DNA from: Croceicoccus sediminis | Lineage (GTDB): Bacteria > Pseudomonadota > Alphaproteobacteria > Sphingomonadales > Sphingomonadaceae | Length of the DNA stretch: 64,000 bases | Assembly: GCF_007570835.1 (NCBI RefSeq) | Contig: NZ_SUNC01000004.1 | Coordinates: 248,001 to 312,000, forward strand | Direction: 5' to 3' | Shown: piece by piece, positions 10,376 to 18,302 of the stretch | Layout of the letters: every line of letters starts with the position of its first letter | How positions within the stretch are numbered: the stretch's first letter is position 1 | The notes under the pieces: generated by a model | Told to the model about the DNA's origin: nothing | Seen by the model: only the letters and a program-made list of their open reading frames with translations | Database searches by the model: none | Program-made: the position numbers and the translations under genes

Positions 10376-11824
10376 ATGACCGATACCCCGAATTCGCAAA
10401 ACCCCGTTTCACAGGTTCAGGACCTGTCCGGCCGCCCGTTCTTCTTCTGCGGAATAGGCGGATCGGGCATGTTGCCGCTCGCCTGCATCCTCAACGCACG
10501 CGGCGCGAAGATCGCCGGATCGGACCGCAGCCGCGACCAGGGCCGCAGCGCGGAAAAGTTCGCCTGGCTCGAAGCGCAGGGCATCGACCTGTTCCCGCAG
10601 GACGGCAGCGGCATCACGTCGGGCGAACAGGTCCTGGTCGCCAGCGCCGCGATCGAGGATACTGTCCCCGAAGTCGCCCGCGCCAGGGAACTGGGCTGCC
10701 TGCGCGCCAGCCGGGCCGAGCTGCTGTCGGCCCTGTTCAATGCCGCCCTCACCTCCATCGCGATTGGCGGGACCAGCGGGAAATCGACCGTCACGGGCAT
10801 GACCGGCTGGATCATGGATCGGGCGGGCACTGATCCCACGATCATGAACGGCGCGGTGATGAAGAACTTCGTCGCCCCGGATGTCCCGTTTGCCAGCGCG
10901 CGGGCCGGACGCGGCAAGGTCTTCGTATCCGAAGTGGACGAAAGCGACGGTTCGATCGCGCTTTACCAGCCATCGGTCGCGGTCCTGCTGAACGTCACGC
11001 TGGACCACAAGTCGATGGACGAATTGCGCATCCTGTTCGGCGATTTCCTTGCCGCCGCCGATGTCGCGGCAGTCAATGCCGACGATGCGGAGGCGCTGGC
11101 CCTGCTGCCGCGCGCGAAACGGGCGCTGACGTTCGGGATCGATCAGGAAAAAGCGCAGATCGGCATCGTGCCCGGCTCCATCGCCGATGGCCCGACGCGG
11201 CAGGCCGCAACGCTGATCGACCGGCATGACGGCCGGGAATATCCCCTCGTCCTCAACGTGCCGGGACGCCACAACCTGTCGAACGCGCTGGCCGCGATTG
11301 CCGCTGCGGTCGCGGCGGGCGTGGCAGTTGGCGATGCGGTGACCGCGCTGGGCAGCTTTACCGGCCTTGCCCGCCGGTTCGACATCGTCGGCACCAGCGC
11401 GTCGGGCGTGACCGTGATCGACGATTTCGGCCACAATCCCGACAAGGTCCGCGCCACGCTTCGGACGCTGCGCAGCCATCCGGGCCGCGTCATCGCCTTT
11501 TTCCAGCCGCACGGCTTTGGCCCGCTTAAACAGATGGGCCGTGAGCTGGCGCAAGTCTTTGCCGAGGAACTGGAGGCTGACGACCGCGTGATCCTGTGCG
11601 ATCCGGTCTACTTCGGCGGCACCGTGGACAAGAGCGTGGGAAGCACCGAGCTGGCCGGGTGGATCGCCGATGCCGGCAAACGGGCCGAACACATCCCCTC
11701 GCGCGATGCCTGCGGCGACCGGATCGCCGAAATCGCGACCCCCGGCGACCGCGTGGTCGTGATGGGCGCGCGGGACGACACGCTATCGACCTTTGCCAAG
11801 GGGATTCTGGACCGGCTAGGCTGA
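10376..11824 (+). CDS. Mur ligase family protein, MurC/Mpl-type
   Basis: The 482-residue protein has the three Mur ligase domains: an N-terminal Rossmann-like UDP-binding region (FFFCGIGGSGM, residues 22-32), the ATP site GGTSGKST (131-138), and a C-terminal domain with DDFGHNPDKV. It is either MurC or, more likely from the neighbouring LD-carboxypeptidase, an Mpl-like enzyme that reattaches recycled tripeptide to UDP-MurNAc. The P-loop reads GTSGKS where canonical MurC and Mpl have GTHGKT, so it belongs to a divergent branch and substrate specificity is uncertain. It stands outside any mur/ddl/fts cluster, which also argues against it being the essential MurC. Confidence 0.75.
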   Translation: MTDTPNSQNPVSQVQDLSGRPFFFCGIGGSGMLPLACILNARGAKIAGSDRSRDQGRSAEKFAWLEAQGIDLFPQDGSGITSGEQVLVASAAIEDTVPEVARARELGCLRASRAELLSALFNAALTSIAIGGTSGKSTVTGMTGWIMDRAGTDPTIMNGAVMKNFVAPDVPFASARAGRGKVFVSEVDESDGSIALYQPSVAVLLNVTLDHKSMDELRILFGDFLAAADVAAVNADDAEALALLPRAKRALTFGIDQEKAQIGIVPGSIADGPTRQAATLIDRHDGREYPLVLNVPGRHNLSNALAAIAAAVAAGVAVGDAVTALGSFTGLARRFDIVGTSASGVTVIDDFGHNPDKVRATLRTLRSHPGRVIAFFQPHGFGPLKQMGRELAQVFAEELEADDRVILCDPVYFGGTVDKSVGSTELAGWIADAGKRAEHIPSRDACGDRIAEIATPGDRVVVMGARDDTLSTFAKGILDRLG

Positions 11825-11875
11825 TCGCGAACCTTCATTGTCGCCAGACCTTTCCTTTATTTGCTGACGACGAAA

Positions 11876-11906
11876 CGAAAAAGGGCAGCCGATTTGGGCC
11901 GCCCTT
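11876..11906 (-). terminator. Rho-independent terminator of the GNAT gene
   Basis: On the minus strand, AAGGGCgGCC...GGCtGCCCTT forms a two-part stem with one mismatch, followed directly by TTTTT. It lies about 30 bases after the GNAT stop. It could also slow transcription from the converging Mur ligase gene. Confidence 0.75.
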
Positions 11907-11934
11907 CGCTCGATTATCCCCTTCCGACGGGTTG

Positions 11935-12450
11935 TCAGAACGTCTTGGTCAGGACGACCAGGCCGGGGTCGCCCGCGAAGCCGCGTGGCGTGAAACCCTT
12001 TTCCCGTTCGAGTTCGATCGCGGCGTGGTTTTCGCGCGCCTCGATCGCGATCACCTGCTTCAGCCCGCGATCCTGCGCGGCCCTGGCCAGCACGTCGAGC
12101 ATGGCCCAGCCCACTCCGCGACCGCGATAGTCGGAATGGACCGATACCGCGATCTCGCCCACGTCCATGCGCGCATCGCAGGCCAGCATCGCCGTTGCCA
12201 CCAGCGCACCATTGGCCATGTCGAAGGCAAGGAAATTCTCGGTCTGCCAGTGGTCCACTTCGACCAGCGGGGCAATCTGGTCATGCCCGATATGCGCCTG
12301 CGCGCTGAGGAAGCGGAACCGCCGGTCGCTCTCGCGCACGTTCTCGAAAAAATCCTCGAGCAGGGCCTCGTCGCGCGGCTCGACCGGGCGAACGGCAAGC
12401 TGCACGGCATCGCGGGTGAGGACGGTTCGCTGGGCGGCCATCACGTTCAT
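11935..12450 (-). CDS. GNAT-family N-acetyltransferase
   Basis: The 171-residue protein has the GNAT fold signature: an acetyl-CoA loop (HSDYRGRGVGWAML) in the middle, preceded by a strand with GEIAVSV and followed by a C-terminal strand-helix containing AIELEREKGF. The substrate cannot be told from sequence. ATG at 12450 is preceded by AGGAG at a good distance; a second ATG lies nine bases further in. The frame is open upstream to 12621 without homology. A good terminator follows the stop. Confidence 0.8.
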   Translation of the reverse strand: MNVMAAQRTVLTRDAVQLAVRPVEPRDEALLEDFFENVRESDRRFRFLSAQAHIGHDQIAPLVEVDHWQTENFLAFDMANGALVATAMLACDARMDVGEIAVSVHSDYRGRGVGWAMLDVLARAAQDRGLKQVIAIEARENHAAIELEREKGFTPRGFAGDPGLVVLTKTF

Positions 12451-12618
12451 CGGCTTTCTCCTGATATCGCTGCCGGAACCCTCGCCGGCCATGGGAAAGA
12501 CGATAAGCGGGCTGCTGCAGAAGCGATTTGATCTGCCGCAAGCAGGCGCGTGACGTTTATGGATATGCGGTTGCGTTAAACGCAATGGCGGGGGTTGGTG
12601 GAAAACGGACGTGGCCAA

Positions 12619-12633
12619 CATCGCTCAGCGATG
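12619..12633. promoter_or_regulatory. Perfect 15-bp palindrome upstream of the GNAT gene
   Basis: CATCGCT-c-AGCGATG is a perfect inverted repeat about 170 bp upstream of the GNAT start at 12450 and about 60 bp after the stop of the second GNAT gene. It could be an operator or a short hairpin. No factor can be named. Confidence 0.3.
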
Positions 12634-12691
12634 ACAGCAAACGCCCCAATTGCGGACGTTGCCTCTTAATCGGGATATCTCCGGCAAAGAC

Positions 12692-13525
12692 CTAGGCAAA
12701 GGAATAAAGGCGCATCTCCGAGCCAAGCGTAAACCCCATGGATGTGTAAAGGGGGCGCCCTGCTTCCGTCGCATGCAACCAGAGACGTCCATCGCCGCAC
12801 TTTTTCTGAGCTTCTTCTATCGCGCGGCGCATCACGGTTTCGGCATACCCTCCGCCGTGCAGTCCGCGCCTTGTGGCAACCATAGCGACATAGATTTCGT
12901 CATCAAGAGGATAGGTCAGCGCGGAAGAAACTGCCTTCCCATGATCATAGCCAACAATCCCGAAATTCTCGCCAGACCATCGGTACATATTGCCAGTTAC
13001 CGAGAACAATTCCGGCGGCATTTCATATGCATCGGCGTTTATGGTTCCAATATCAGAGCCTGTTGCCTCTTCCAGTGCGACGCGCATTTGAAGGTTTGCC
13101 GGATCCCGCCGGGGCGGTGCGAGCTTATCTGTCGCCATACCCCACATGCTCATGGAAAACTCAAGCGCCTCATCCTTTACGATCTCCTCGGTGTTGTCCG
13201 GAAGCCATTCGGGACACATCAGGAGCATCGCATCATGGGGGCATTCCTCCGCGTATCGACGAGCAGTAGTGATGGCTGAGCGAAGGCCGCCAGCATCAGC
13301 GATCGGTCGGTCGATAGTCAGCATATTGAAGAATGGGCAAATCGTGTTCGATAAAGAGACGCAAACCACTCCATCCTGAGTCTGCAGATTACCCGGATAC
13401 TGGCTGCTCATATGACGCCAAGCAGCAGTAAACGTGCGCACAACTTCTGATGTTTCGACGGGCGTATTAGTCAAATTATCCGTCCCCTGCTGTGAACTGC
13501 CGATTGGATGGTCGGCCTGTTGCAT
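12692..13525 (-). CDS. GNAT-family acetyltransferase with an extended N-terminus
   Basis: In this 277-residue protein the C-terminal half is a GNAT domain: VAMVATRRGLHGGGYAETVM is the acetyl-CoA loop and YTSMGFTLGSEMR the usual last strand. The N-terminal half, about 130 residues, is a diverged region of unknown role with a cysteine-rich stretch (VVCV, TICPFF). Bases are visibly less GC-rich than the neighbours, especially near the 5' end, which suggests recent acquisition. ATG at 13525 has AGG directly before it, too close for a normal site, so the true start may be another in-frame methionine such as 13411. Confidence 0.7.
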   Translation of the reverse strand: MQQADHPIGSSQQGTDNLTNTPVETSEVVRTFTAAWRHMSSQYPGNLQTQDGVVCVSLSNTICPFFNMLTIDRPIADAGGLRSAITTARRYAEECPHDAMLLMCPEWLPDNTEEIVKDEALEFSMSMWGMATDKLAPPRRDPANLQMRVALEEATGSDIGTINADAYEMPPELFSVTGNMYRWSGENFGIVGYDHGKAVSSALTYPLDDEIYVAMVATRRGLHGGGYAETVMRRAIEEAQKKCGDGRLWLHATEAGRPLYTSMGFTLGSEMRLYSFA

Positions 13526-13677
13526 CCTACTTTATGAAAAGTGATCCAGTCATCTCAGCTTTAACGATCCTGTCAATGAACATCGCTCTATTCTGCTGGT
13601 ATCCGCTCAGACCACTGCCAGATTGTCAGCTCTCCACCCCAATTTCGGACATGGAGCCGTTCGACCAGTAATCTCCG

Positions 13678-13715
13678 CGCTAGCGCGTTAGCGGGCCCAA
13701 GCCCGGCGGCCCTGC
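13678..13715. repeat. Palindromic GC-rich element, second copy
   Basis: Between the GNAT gene and the DUF418 gene sit GCGCTAGCGC and GCGGGCCCAAGCCCG. The latter matches 14 of 15 bases of the palindrome core at 107-122 read on the minus strand. It is probably a member of a dispersed intergenic repeat family. The rest of the 190-bp gap shows nothing I can name. Confidence 0.4.
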
Positions 13716-13718
13716 ACT

Positions 13719-15011
13719 TCATCGCCTGAACGCAAACACCTTCCAGTAAGTCAGGCACCGCCACAACCACTCCAGCGGGCCGAAGCGGTAGCGATCCAGC
13801 CAGGGCTTTGACCAGCCGAGCATCAGCGCCCATCCGGCCAAGACGAACAGCCAGATGCCCCAGCGCGGGACTTGCGCGATGAGACCGAAGCCCCAGCCGT
13901 GGAAGAAGACCGGAAAGATCACCGACATCGCGATGTAATTCGTGAACGCCATGCGCCCGGCGGCCGAAATCCTCTCGCCCAGCCATGTCGGACCCAGCTT
14001 TGGCGTCGCCACCACCAGCAGACCCGCAAGGCCCACGATCATCGGCAAGCGGTACTGCGGCGCCCACGCATATGTGTAGAAATAGGTCGTCGCCGGGCCG
14101 AAACCGCTTTGCCAGATCGCCAGCCCCACCCCCAGCGCCACGACGACCGAAAACACGATGCCGATGCCCGACCAGATCGCGACTTTGCGCGCGTTCCAGT
14201 TGCCGGTGAAGAAACCCGCGCGGTAAAGCGCCGCGCCGATGAGCATCAGCGCCAGATAGCCCGCGCCATAAGCGACGATGACGAAGATTGTCCGGCTGAT
14301 CGGCGTGTCCTGTTCATTCCGGTCGACGGCCATATCGATAAAGCTCGCCCCGCGGTCGAAAGCGAGCGCATCGCGCGTGTCGGCCTCGAACCCGCTGCGC
14401 CACTCGGCATAGTCGCGCGCGGTCTGCGCGTCGGCCGTTCCCGCGGCGACTGCCCTTTCCGTTTGGAAATCGGGATCGAAATGCGACGACGCCCCGTAAC
14501 CGTCCCAGACCAAGAGAACCGCCGCCAGCGCGACCAGCGCCCAGTTCGGCATCCGCCGGATCAGCAGGATCGGCACGAGAAACGCACCCACGACCGCATA
14601 GTCGAGCAGGATGTCCCCTTCGAAGAACAGCAGGAAATGGAGCGAACCGAACACCCATAGCCAGAACAGGCGGCGATATTGCAGCCACCAGCCCTTCCCG
14701 CCTTTGGCCCGCGCATGTTCAAGGAAAAGCGCCACACCCGCCCCGAACAACACGGTAAACAGGCCGCGCATCTTTCCGTCGACGAAAAGCAGATTGATCA
14801 GCCAGAACAGCTTTTCGGCAAAGGTGTCCTCGATCATCGTCGGCACGCGGTGCGCGCTGCCCGGCAAGGCGAAGCCGACCATGTTCGCGGCAAGGATGCC
14901 CAGGACCGCAACGCCCCGGATCAGGTCGAGCGACCCGATCCGGCCCGCAACCGCCGGTTCGTCGGGCGTGGCGGGCGCTTTCATCGCGTCGATAGGCACG
15001 GCATTCGTCAT
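13719..15011 (-). CDS. DUF418 (YeiB-like) polytopic membrane protein
   Basis: The 430-residue integral membrane protein opens with a short soluble tail and then [21 protein letters not shown], the typical entry of the YeiB/DUF418 group. About ten hydrophobic segments follow. The conserved DUF418 block with [12 protein letters not shown] and the late [15 protein letters not shown] are clear. Its role is unknown; transport or envelope modification has been proposed for the wider acyltransferase-like superfamily. I chose ATG at 15011 because GGGGG lies six bases upstream of it; an ATG six bases earlier abuts that motif. It is divergent from rpsF. Confidence 0.85.
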   Translation of the reverse strand: MTNAVPIDAMKAPATPDEPAVAGRIGSLDLIRGVAVLGILAANMVGFALPGSAHRVPTMIEDTFAEKLFWLINLLFVDGKMRGLFTVLFGAGVALFLEHARAKGGKGWWLQYRRLFWLWVFGSLHFLLFFEGDILLDYAVVGAFLVPILLIRRMPNWALVALAAVLLVWDGYGASSHFDPDFQTERAVAAGTADAQTARDYAEWRSGFEADTRDALAFDRGASFIDMAVDRNEQDTPISRTIFVIVAYGAGYLALMLIGAALYRAGFFTGNWNARKVAIWSGIGIVFSVVVALGVGLAIWQSGFGPATTYFYTYAWAPQYRLPMIVGLAGLLVVATPKLGPTWLGERISAAGRMAFTNYIAMSVIFPVFFHGWGFGLIAQVPRWGIWLFVLAGWALMLGWSKPWLDRYRFGPLEWLWRCLTYWKVFAFRR

Positions 15012-15186
15012 ACGCATCCCCCAATGCGAATGGTTGCGACTCGTCGTGGCAAAGGACATTAGGCCCGCAAAGGTTCGCGTCAAACGCTGCCACGATGCGG
15101 CGTTTGGCCTTGCATTTGCAGCCACACCCTGTATGGCGCGCGCTTCCCTGCCTGTCCGGCACGGGAAAGCAGAAGGCCGGAGGGGC

Positions 15187-15208
15187 CTTGCACATCCGGT
15201 GCAAAGGT
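15187..15208 (+). promoter_or_regulatory. Possible S6:S18 leader hairpin upstream of rpsF
   Basis: TTGCAC and GTGCAA form a six-base stem around ATCCG, about 38 bases before the rpsF start. Known S6:S18 leader elements expose a CCG in a bulge or loop that mimics the 16S rRNA site for autoregulation. The placement and the CCG fit, but the second part of the published motif is not clear here. Confidence 0.3.
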
Positions 15209-15241
15209 CAGCCGATCGGCAGAAGTACAAGGACGAAACGC

Positions 15242-15598
15242 ATGCCGCTTTACGAGCATGTGTTCCTGGCGCGCCAGGACCTGAGCCAGTCTCAGGTTGA
15301 CGCGCTTGCGAACACCGCAACCGAAATCGTCGAGGCAAACGAAGGCAAGGTCACCAAGATGGAGACCTGGGGCCTCAAGAACCTCGCCTACAAGATCGAC
15401 CGTAACCGCAAGGCTCACTTCGTGATGCTCAACATCGATGCCCCCGCCGGCGTCGTTGCCGAGCTGGAGCGCCAGACCCGCATCAACGAAGACGTCATCC
15501 GTTACATGACCGTCCGCGTCGAAGAGCATGAAGAAGGCCCTTCGGTGATGATGCGCAAGAATGACCGCGAACGCCGCGGCCGCCGGGGAGATCGCTAA
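15242..15598 (+). CDS. rpsF: 30S ribosomal protein S6
   Basis: S6 binds the central domain of 16S rRNA as a heterodimer with S18. The 118-residue protein starts [15 protein letters not shown], contains the conserved [10 protein letters not shown], and ends in a charged arginine-rich tail. The open frame runs further upstream, but the family start is ATG at 15242, preceded by AAGGA. Its stop shares a base with the rpsR start (TAATG), so the two proteins of the heterodimer are coupled in translation. Confidence 0.97.
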   Translation: MPLYEHVFLARQDLSQSQVDALANTATEIVEANEGKVTKMETWGLKNLAYKIDRNRKAHFVMLNIDAPAGVVAELERQTRINEDVIRYMTVRVEEHEEGPSVMMRKNDRERRGRRGDR

Positions 15599-15822
15599 TG
15601 GCTCGTCCGTTTTTCCGTCGTCGCAAGTCGTGCCCGTTCTCTGCCAAGAACGCTCCGGTCATCGACTACAAGGACGTCCGCCTGCTGCAGGGCTTCATGT
15701 CCGAGCGTGGCAAGATCGTGCCTTCGCGCATCACCGCCGTGTCCGCCAAGAAGCAGCGCGAGCTGTCGAAGGCGATCAAGCGCGCACGCCAGATCGGCCT
15801 GCTGCCCTACGTCGTTAAGTAA
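15598..15822 (+). CDS. rpsR: 30S ribosomal protein S18
   Basis: The 74-residue protein shows [15 protein letters not shown], the DYKD and GKIVPSRIT elements, and the [13 protein letters not shown] ending typical of S18. It partners S6 on the platform of the small subunit. The start overlaps the rpsF stop by one base. rplI follows after eleven bases with a GGAGCG ribosome-binding site. Confidence 0.97.
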   Translation: MARPFFRRRKSCPFSAKNAPVIDYKDVRLLQGFMSERGKIVPSRITAVSAKKQRELSKAIKRARQIGLLPYVVK

Positions 15823-15833
15823 GGAGCGGATCC

Positions 15834-16445
15834 ATGGATATCATTCTGCTCGAACGCATCGAGAAGCTCGGTTCGATCGGTGACGTCGTCACCGTGAAGG
15901 ACGGCTATGCACGCAACTATCTTCTCCCCGAGAAGAAGGCCCTGCGCGCGAACGAAGCCAACAAGAAGGTCTTCGAAGCCAACCGCGACCGCCTCGAGAA
16001 GGAAAACGCCGAACGTCGTACCGACGCCGAAAAGGCTGGCGAAAAGATCGACGGCACCGAGATCGTCCTGATCCGTGCCGCTTCGAACGCTGGCCAGCTC
16101 TACGGCTCGGTCAACGTTCGTGACGTCACCCTGTCCCTTGCCGACAAGGGCTTCGACGTCGACAAGAAGCAGGTCATCATGGGCTCGCCCATCAAGACCA
16201 TCGGCATGTACGACGTGACCGTCGCCCTGCACCCGGAAGTTCGCGTCACGATCAAGGCAAACGTTGCCCGTTCGGACGACGAAGCCGAACTGCAGAGCGA
16301 AGGCATCGACGTTCTCGCCGCGATGTTCGAAGAAGAATCGCAGGACAAGGGCGGCTTCACCGAAGCTTTCGATCCCAACGCTGAACCGGGCGAAATCGCC
16401 ACGGAAGAAGCAGAGGGCGAAGCCGAAGGCGAAGAGGAAGCCTGA
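15834..16445 (+). CDS. rplI: 50S ribosomal protein L9, with an acidic C-terminal tail
   Basis: L9 binds domain V of 23S rRNA and limits frameshifting. The start [19 protein letters not shown] and the linker helix after [12 protein letters not shown] are typical. At 203 residues it is longer than the usual length of about 150. The extra length is a Glu/Ala/Gly-rich acidic tail (about residues 165-203), a feature seen in several alphaproteobacterial L9 proteins. It is the last gene of rpsF-rpsR-rplI and is followed by a strong terminator. Confidence 0.96.
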   Translation: MDIILLERIEKLGSIGDVVTVKDGYARNYLLPEKKALRANEANKKVFEANRDRLEKENAERRTDAEKAGEKIDGTEIVLIRAASNAGQLYGSVNVRDVTLSLADKGFDVDKKQVIMGSPIKTIGMYDVTVALHPEVRVTIKANVARSDDEAELQSEGIDVLAAMFEEESQDKGGFTEAFDPNAEPGEIATEEAEGEAEGEEEA

Positions 16446-16471
16446 GAGCTTTCTCGCGCCACCAAGGCATG

Positions 16472-16513
16472 AAAAAAGGGCGCGGCGGGATCACCTGCCG
16501 CGCCCTTTTTCTT
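16472..16513 (+). terminator. Rho-independent terminator of rpsF-rpsR-rplI
   Basis: AAAAAGGGCGCGGC pairs perfectly with GCCGCGCCCTTTTT around a short loop, directly after rplI. The A-tract and T-tract flank the stem, so it could also stop transcription from the other side. Confidence 0.92.
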
Positions 16514-16576
16514 TGCGCGATATGGGCATGACCGTCAGCCACAGGCCCTCCCCACCTCGCCGATCGTGAAGAATAG

Positions 16577-16608
16577 GCGCCCGGCAGCCTTGCGCGGATG
16601 CCGGGCGC
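16577..16608 (-). terminator. Terminator hairpin of the outer-membrane protein gene
   Basis: GCGCCCGGCA and TGCCGGGCGC form a perfect ten-base stem with a twelve-base loop, just beyond the stop at 16615 on the minus strand. A moderately T-rich CTATTCTTC follows. Confidence 0.7.
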
Positions 16609-16614
16609 AAATCC

Positions 16615-17727
16615 TCAGAAGGTCTGGCTAAGTCCGACTGAAACCCGCCAGTCCTGGGGCAGCTGGATGCCGTTCAGTTTCTGATGAACCGGGACGGCGA
16701 ATTCAGCCGACAGTTGCGGATGTTTCGCCTGCCCCACGGGCAAGAACCAGTTGGCGCCCAGCCCCAGCGAAACCGTGTCGCCGCCATAGTTGCCCTGAAT
16801 GTCGGAGGGCGAAGAATGGCGATGCGGCCCGTTGTAATGCCCTTCGATCGCGCCTTCGTGAACGTATTCGACGCGCGCGGTCGCGCCCAGCCGACCCGTC
16901 AGGCGATAGCTCGCCCAGGCACTCGACTGAAACTTGTCACCAAAGGCAAAACCGGCGCCGTTCGCATCATCGGTGCGCCACCGGTATGATGCCTGCCCGC
17001 CCCATCCGACAGAGCCGAGAGAGCCTGCAACCGTGACGGCCGGTTCAATGTCCCAGGTGCCGCTACCCGGTTGCATTCCGTAGTGCACGAAAGTGCCGTC
17101 GGCATTCTTCAGCTCGTCCGCGCCCGTCGGCACCCACACGCCCAGTGTCACGTGCGCACGCAGATCCCTGCCTTTCGCAAGGCGGTAGGATGCCGAGACA
17201 AGCGTGTCGCCGAAACCTTCGGCGCCGTGCGAATGGCTTTCGCCATATCCCAGCATTGCCGAATGCCCACCCGACATATCGCCGCCCGACATGTGGCCAC
17301 CCGACATATCCATGCCGCCGGCCATCGGATCGATGCCCACCATGGTCATGCGGTGCCACATGTAATGCGGCATCACCATCAAGGTCACGTCGTCGTTCGG
17401 CGCATACATCAGGTCGAGCATGACCATGTCCATTTCCATGGACTGCGCCCGAACCGTGTACCCGGCGGCAAGAATGTCGGCATCGTCGATCTTGTCGGTG
17501 CCGCTGACGTTCCGTCCGGCATAGCGGCGTCTCTCGAGCCTGAGTCCGACCATGACTTCGCCGCCGTCGTGCATGTGGTCGTTCATAAGACCGGCAGAAG
17601 GATGCAGCAGGGCCGTTTCGACGCGGATTTCGTCCGTATCGTCAGCGCTAATCTCCTCAGCCAGCGCAGGTTGTACGGCAAGGAACGGGAGCAGCGCAAA
17701 GGCGCCGCCCGCAAAACGGGTTTTCAT
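16615..17727 (-). CDS. Outer-membrane beta-barrel-type protein with a Met/His-rich loop
   Basis: The 370-residue protein has a signal peptide (MKTRFAGGAFALLPFLAVQ, cleavage near ALA-EE). It then has alternating amphipathic strands and ends ...VGLSQTF, a terminal aromatic residue typical of outer-membrane barrels. It resembles the phenol-degradation meta-pathway/transporter-like barrel group. Striking is a Gly/Met/His segment near residues 135-170 with repeats such as MSGGHMSGGDMSGGH and ESHSHG, which could bind copper or another soft metal at the cell surface or in the periplasm. It is 60 bp downstream of a DUF2946 gene on the same strand. The metal role is inference from composition and context. 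Confidence 0.75.
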   Translation of the reverse strand: MKTRFAGGAFALLPFLAVQPALAEEISADDTDEIRVETALLHPSAGLMNDHMHDGGEVMVGLRLERRRYAGRNVSGTDKIDDADILAAGYTVRAQSMEMDMVMLDLMYAPNDDVTLMVMPHYMWHRMTMVGIDPMAGGMDMSGGHMSGGDMSGGHSAMLGYGESHSHGAEGFGDTLVSASYRLAKGRDLRAHVTLGVWVPTGADELKNADGTFVHYGMQPGSGTWDIEPAVTVAGSLGSVGWGGQASYRWRTDDANGAGFAFGDKFQSSAWASYRLTGRLGATARVEYVHEGAIEGHYNGPHRHSSPSDIQGNYGGDTVSLGLGANWFLPVGQAKHPQLSAEFAVPVHQKLNGIQLPQDWRVSVGLSQTF

Positions 17728-17787
17728 AATTCAAATCCATCTATCTGAAATCACATGGTTTCGAGCCGGTATGGCCCGAACGGGAAA

Positions 17788-18165
17788 TCAGGCGATGGAA
17801 GGTGGTCCCGTGGACGGCGGCAGCACGTGCGGCCGCTGTAGGGCAAGCGCCTTGGCGGCAAGCGTGGGCTGAACCGCGCGGGCCGGAAGCACGTCGGGCA
17901 GGGTCGGCACGTCCGGCGTCGTCGCCGCGGCGGCGAAACCGGCAAACGCACAGGGCGCAGGCTTTTCGTGTTCCTTCGTTTCGCCCTTTTTGGGCGGAAG
18001 CTGGATGCGCCAGGTCGCGTCGCTGTTGCAGATGTCGACGATGATCTCGCCGCCCTTCACCTCTGCCATGTACCCTTGCGGCATGACGGCGCGCATGAAC
18101 AGGGCCGCCGCCAGCAACAGCCAGACCCATGCGCCGGGCCGGGAAAGGCGGAAAAAACATCGCAT
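17788..18165 (-). CDS. DUF2946-like small exported or membrane-anchored protein
   Basis: The 125-residue protein has one N-terminal hydrophobic segment (AWVWLLLAAALFMRAVMPQGYM, split by a conserved Met-Pro-Gly-Tyr-Met type motif). A short periplasmic domain follows with cysteines in VDICNSD and APCAFAG. This layout matches DUF2946 proteins, which in Proteobacteria often lie beside TonB receptors or copper proteins. It is divergent from amn across 137 bp and precedes the Met/His-rich barrel gene, so the two probably form a two-gene operon. The biochemical role is unknown. Confidence 0.65.
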   Translation of the reverse strand: MRCFFRLSRPGAWVWLLLAAALFMRAVMPQGYMAEVKGGEIIVDICNSDATWRIQLPPKKGETKEHEKPAPCAFAGFAAAATTPDVPTLPDVLPARAVQPTLAAKALALQRPHVLPPSTGPPSIA

Positions 18166-18302
18166 TACGGCCGACCCGCTAGCGTCCGGGCGCTATTGAG
18201 ACAAGCCGCAAAATAGCCACCGATGTCACCGGGCCGCCACGCTGCCTGCAAAATGCGCGGGGGCCCTTTGAATTGTAACCGGACAGGCGCTAACTCCTGT
18301 CC

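Noticed and set aside
12451-12691. Small gene between the two GNAT genes
   Set aside because: No reading frame with a start site or family support; only a palindrome was seen.
13588-14067. Open frame on the DUF418 strand in another frame
   Set aside because: Overlaps the DUF418 gene and shows low-complexity composition.
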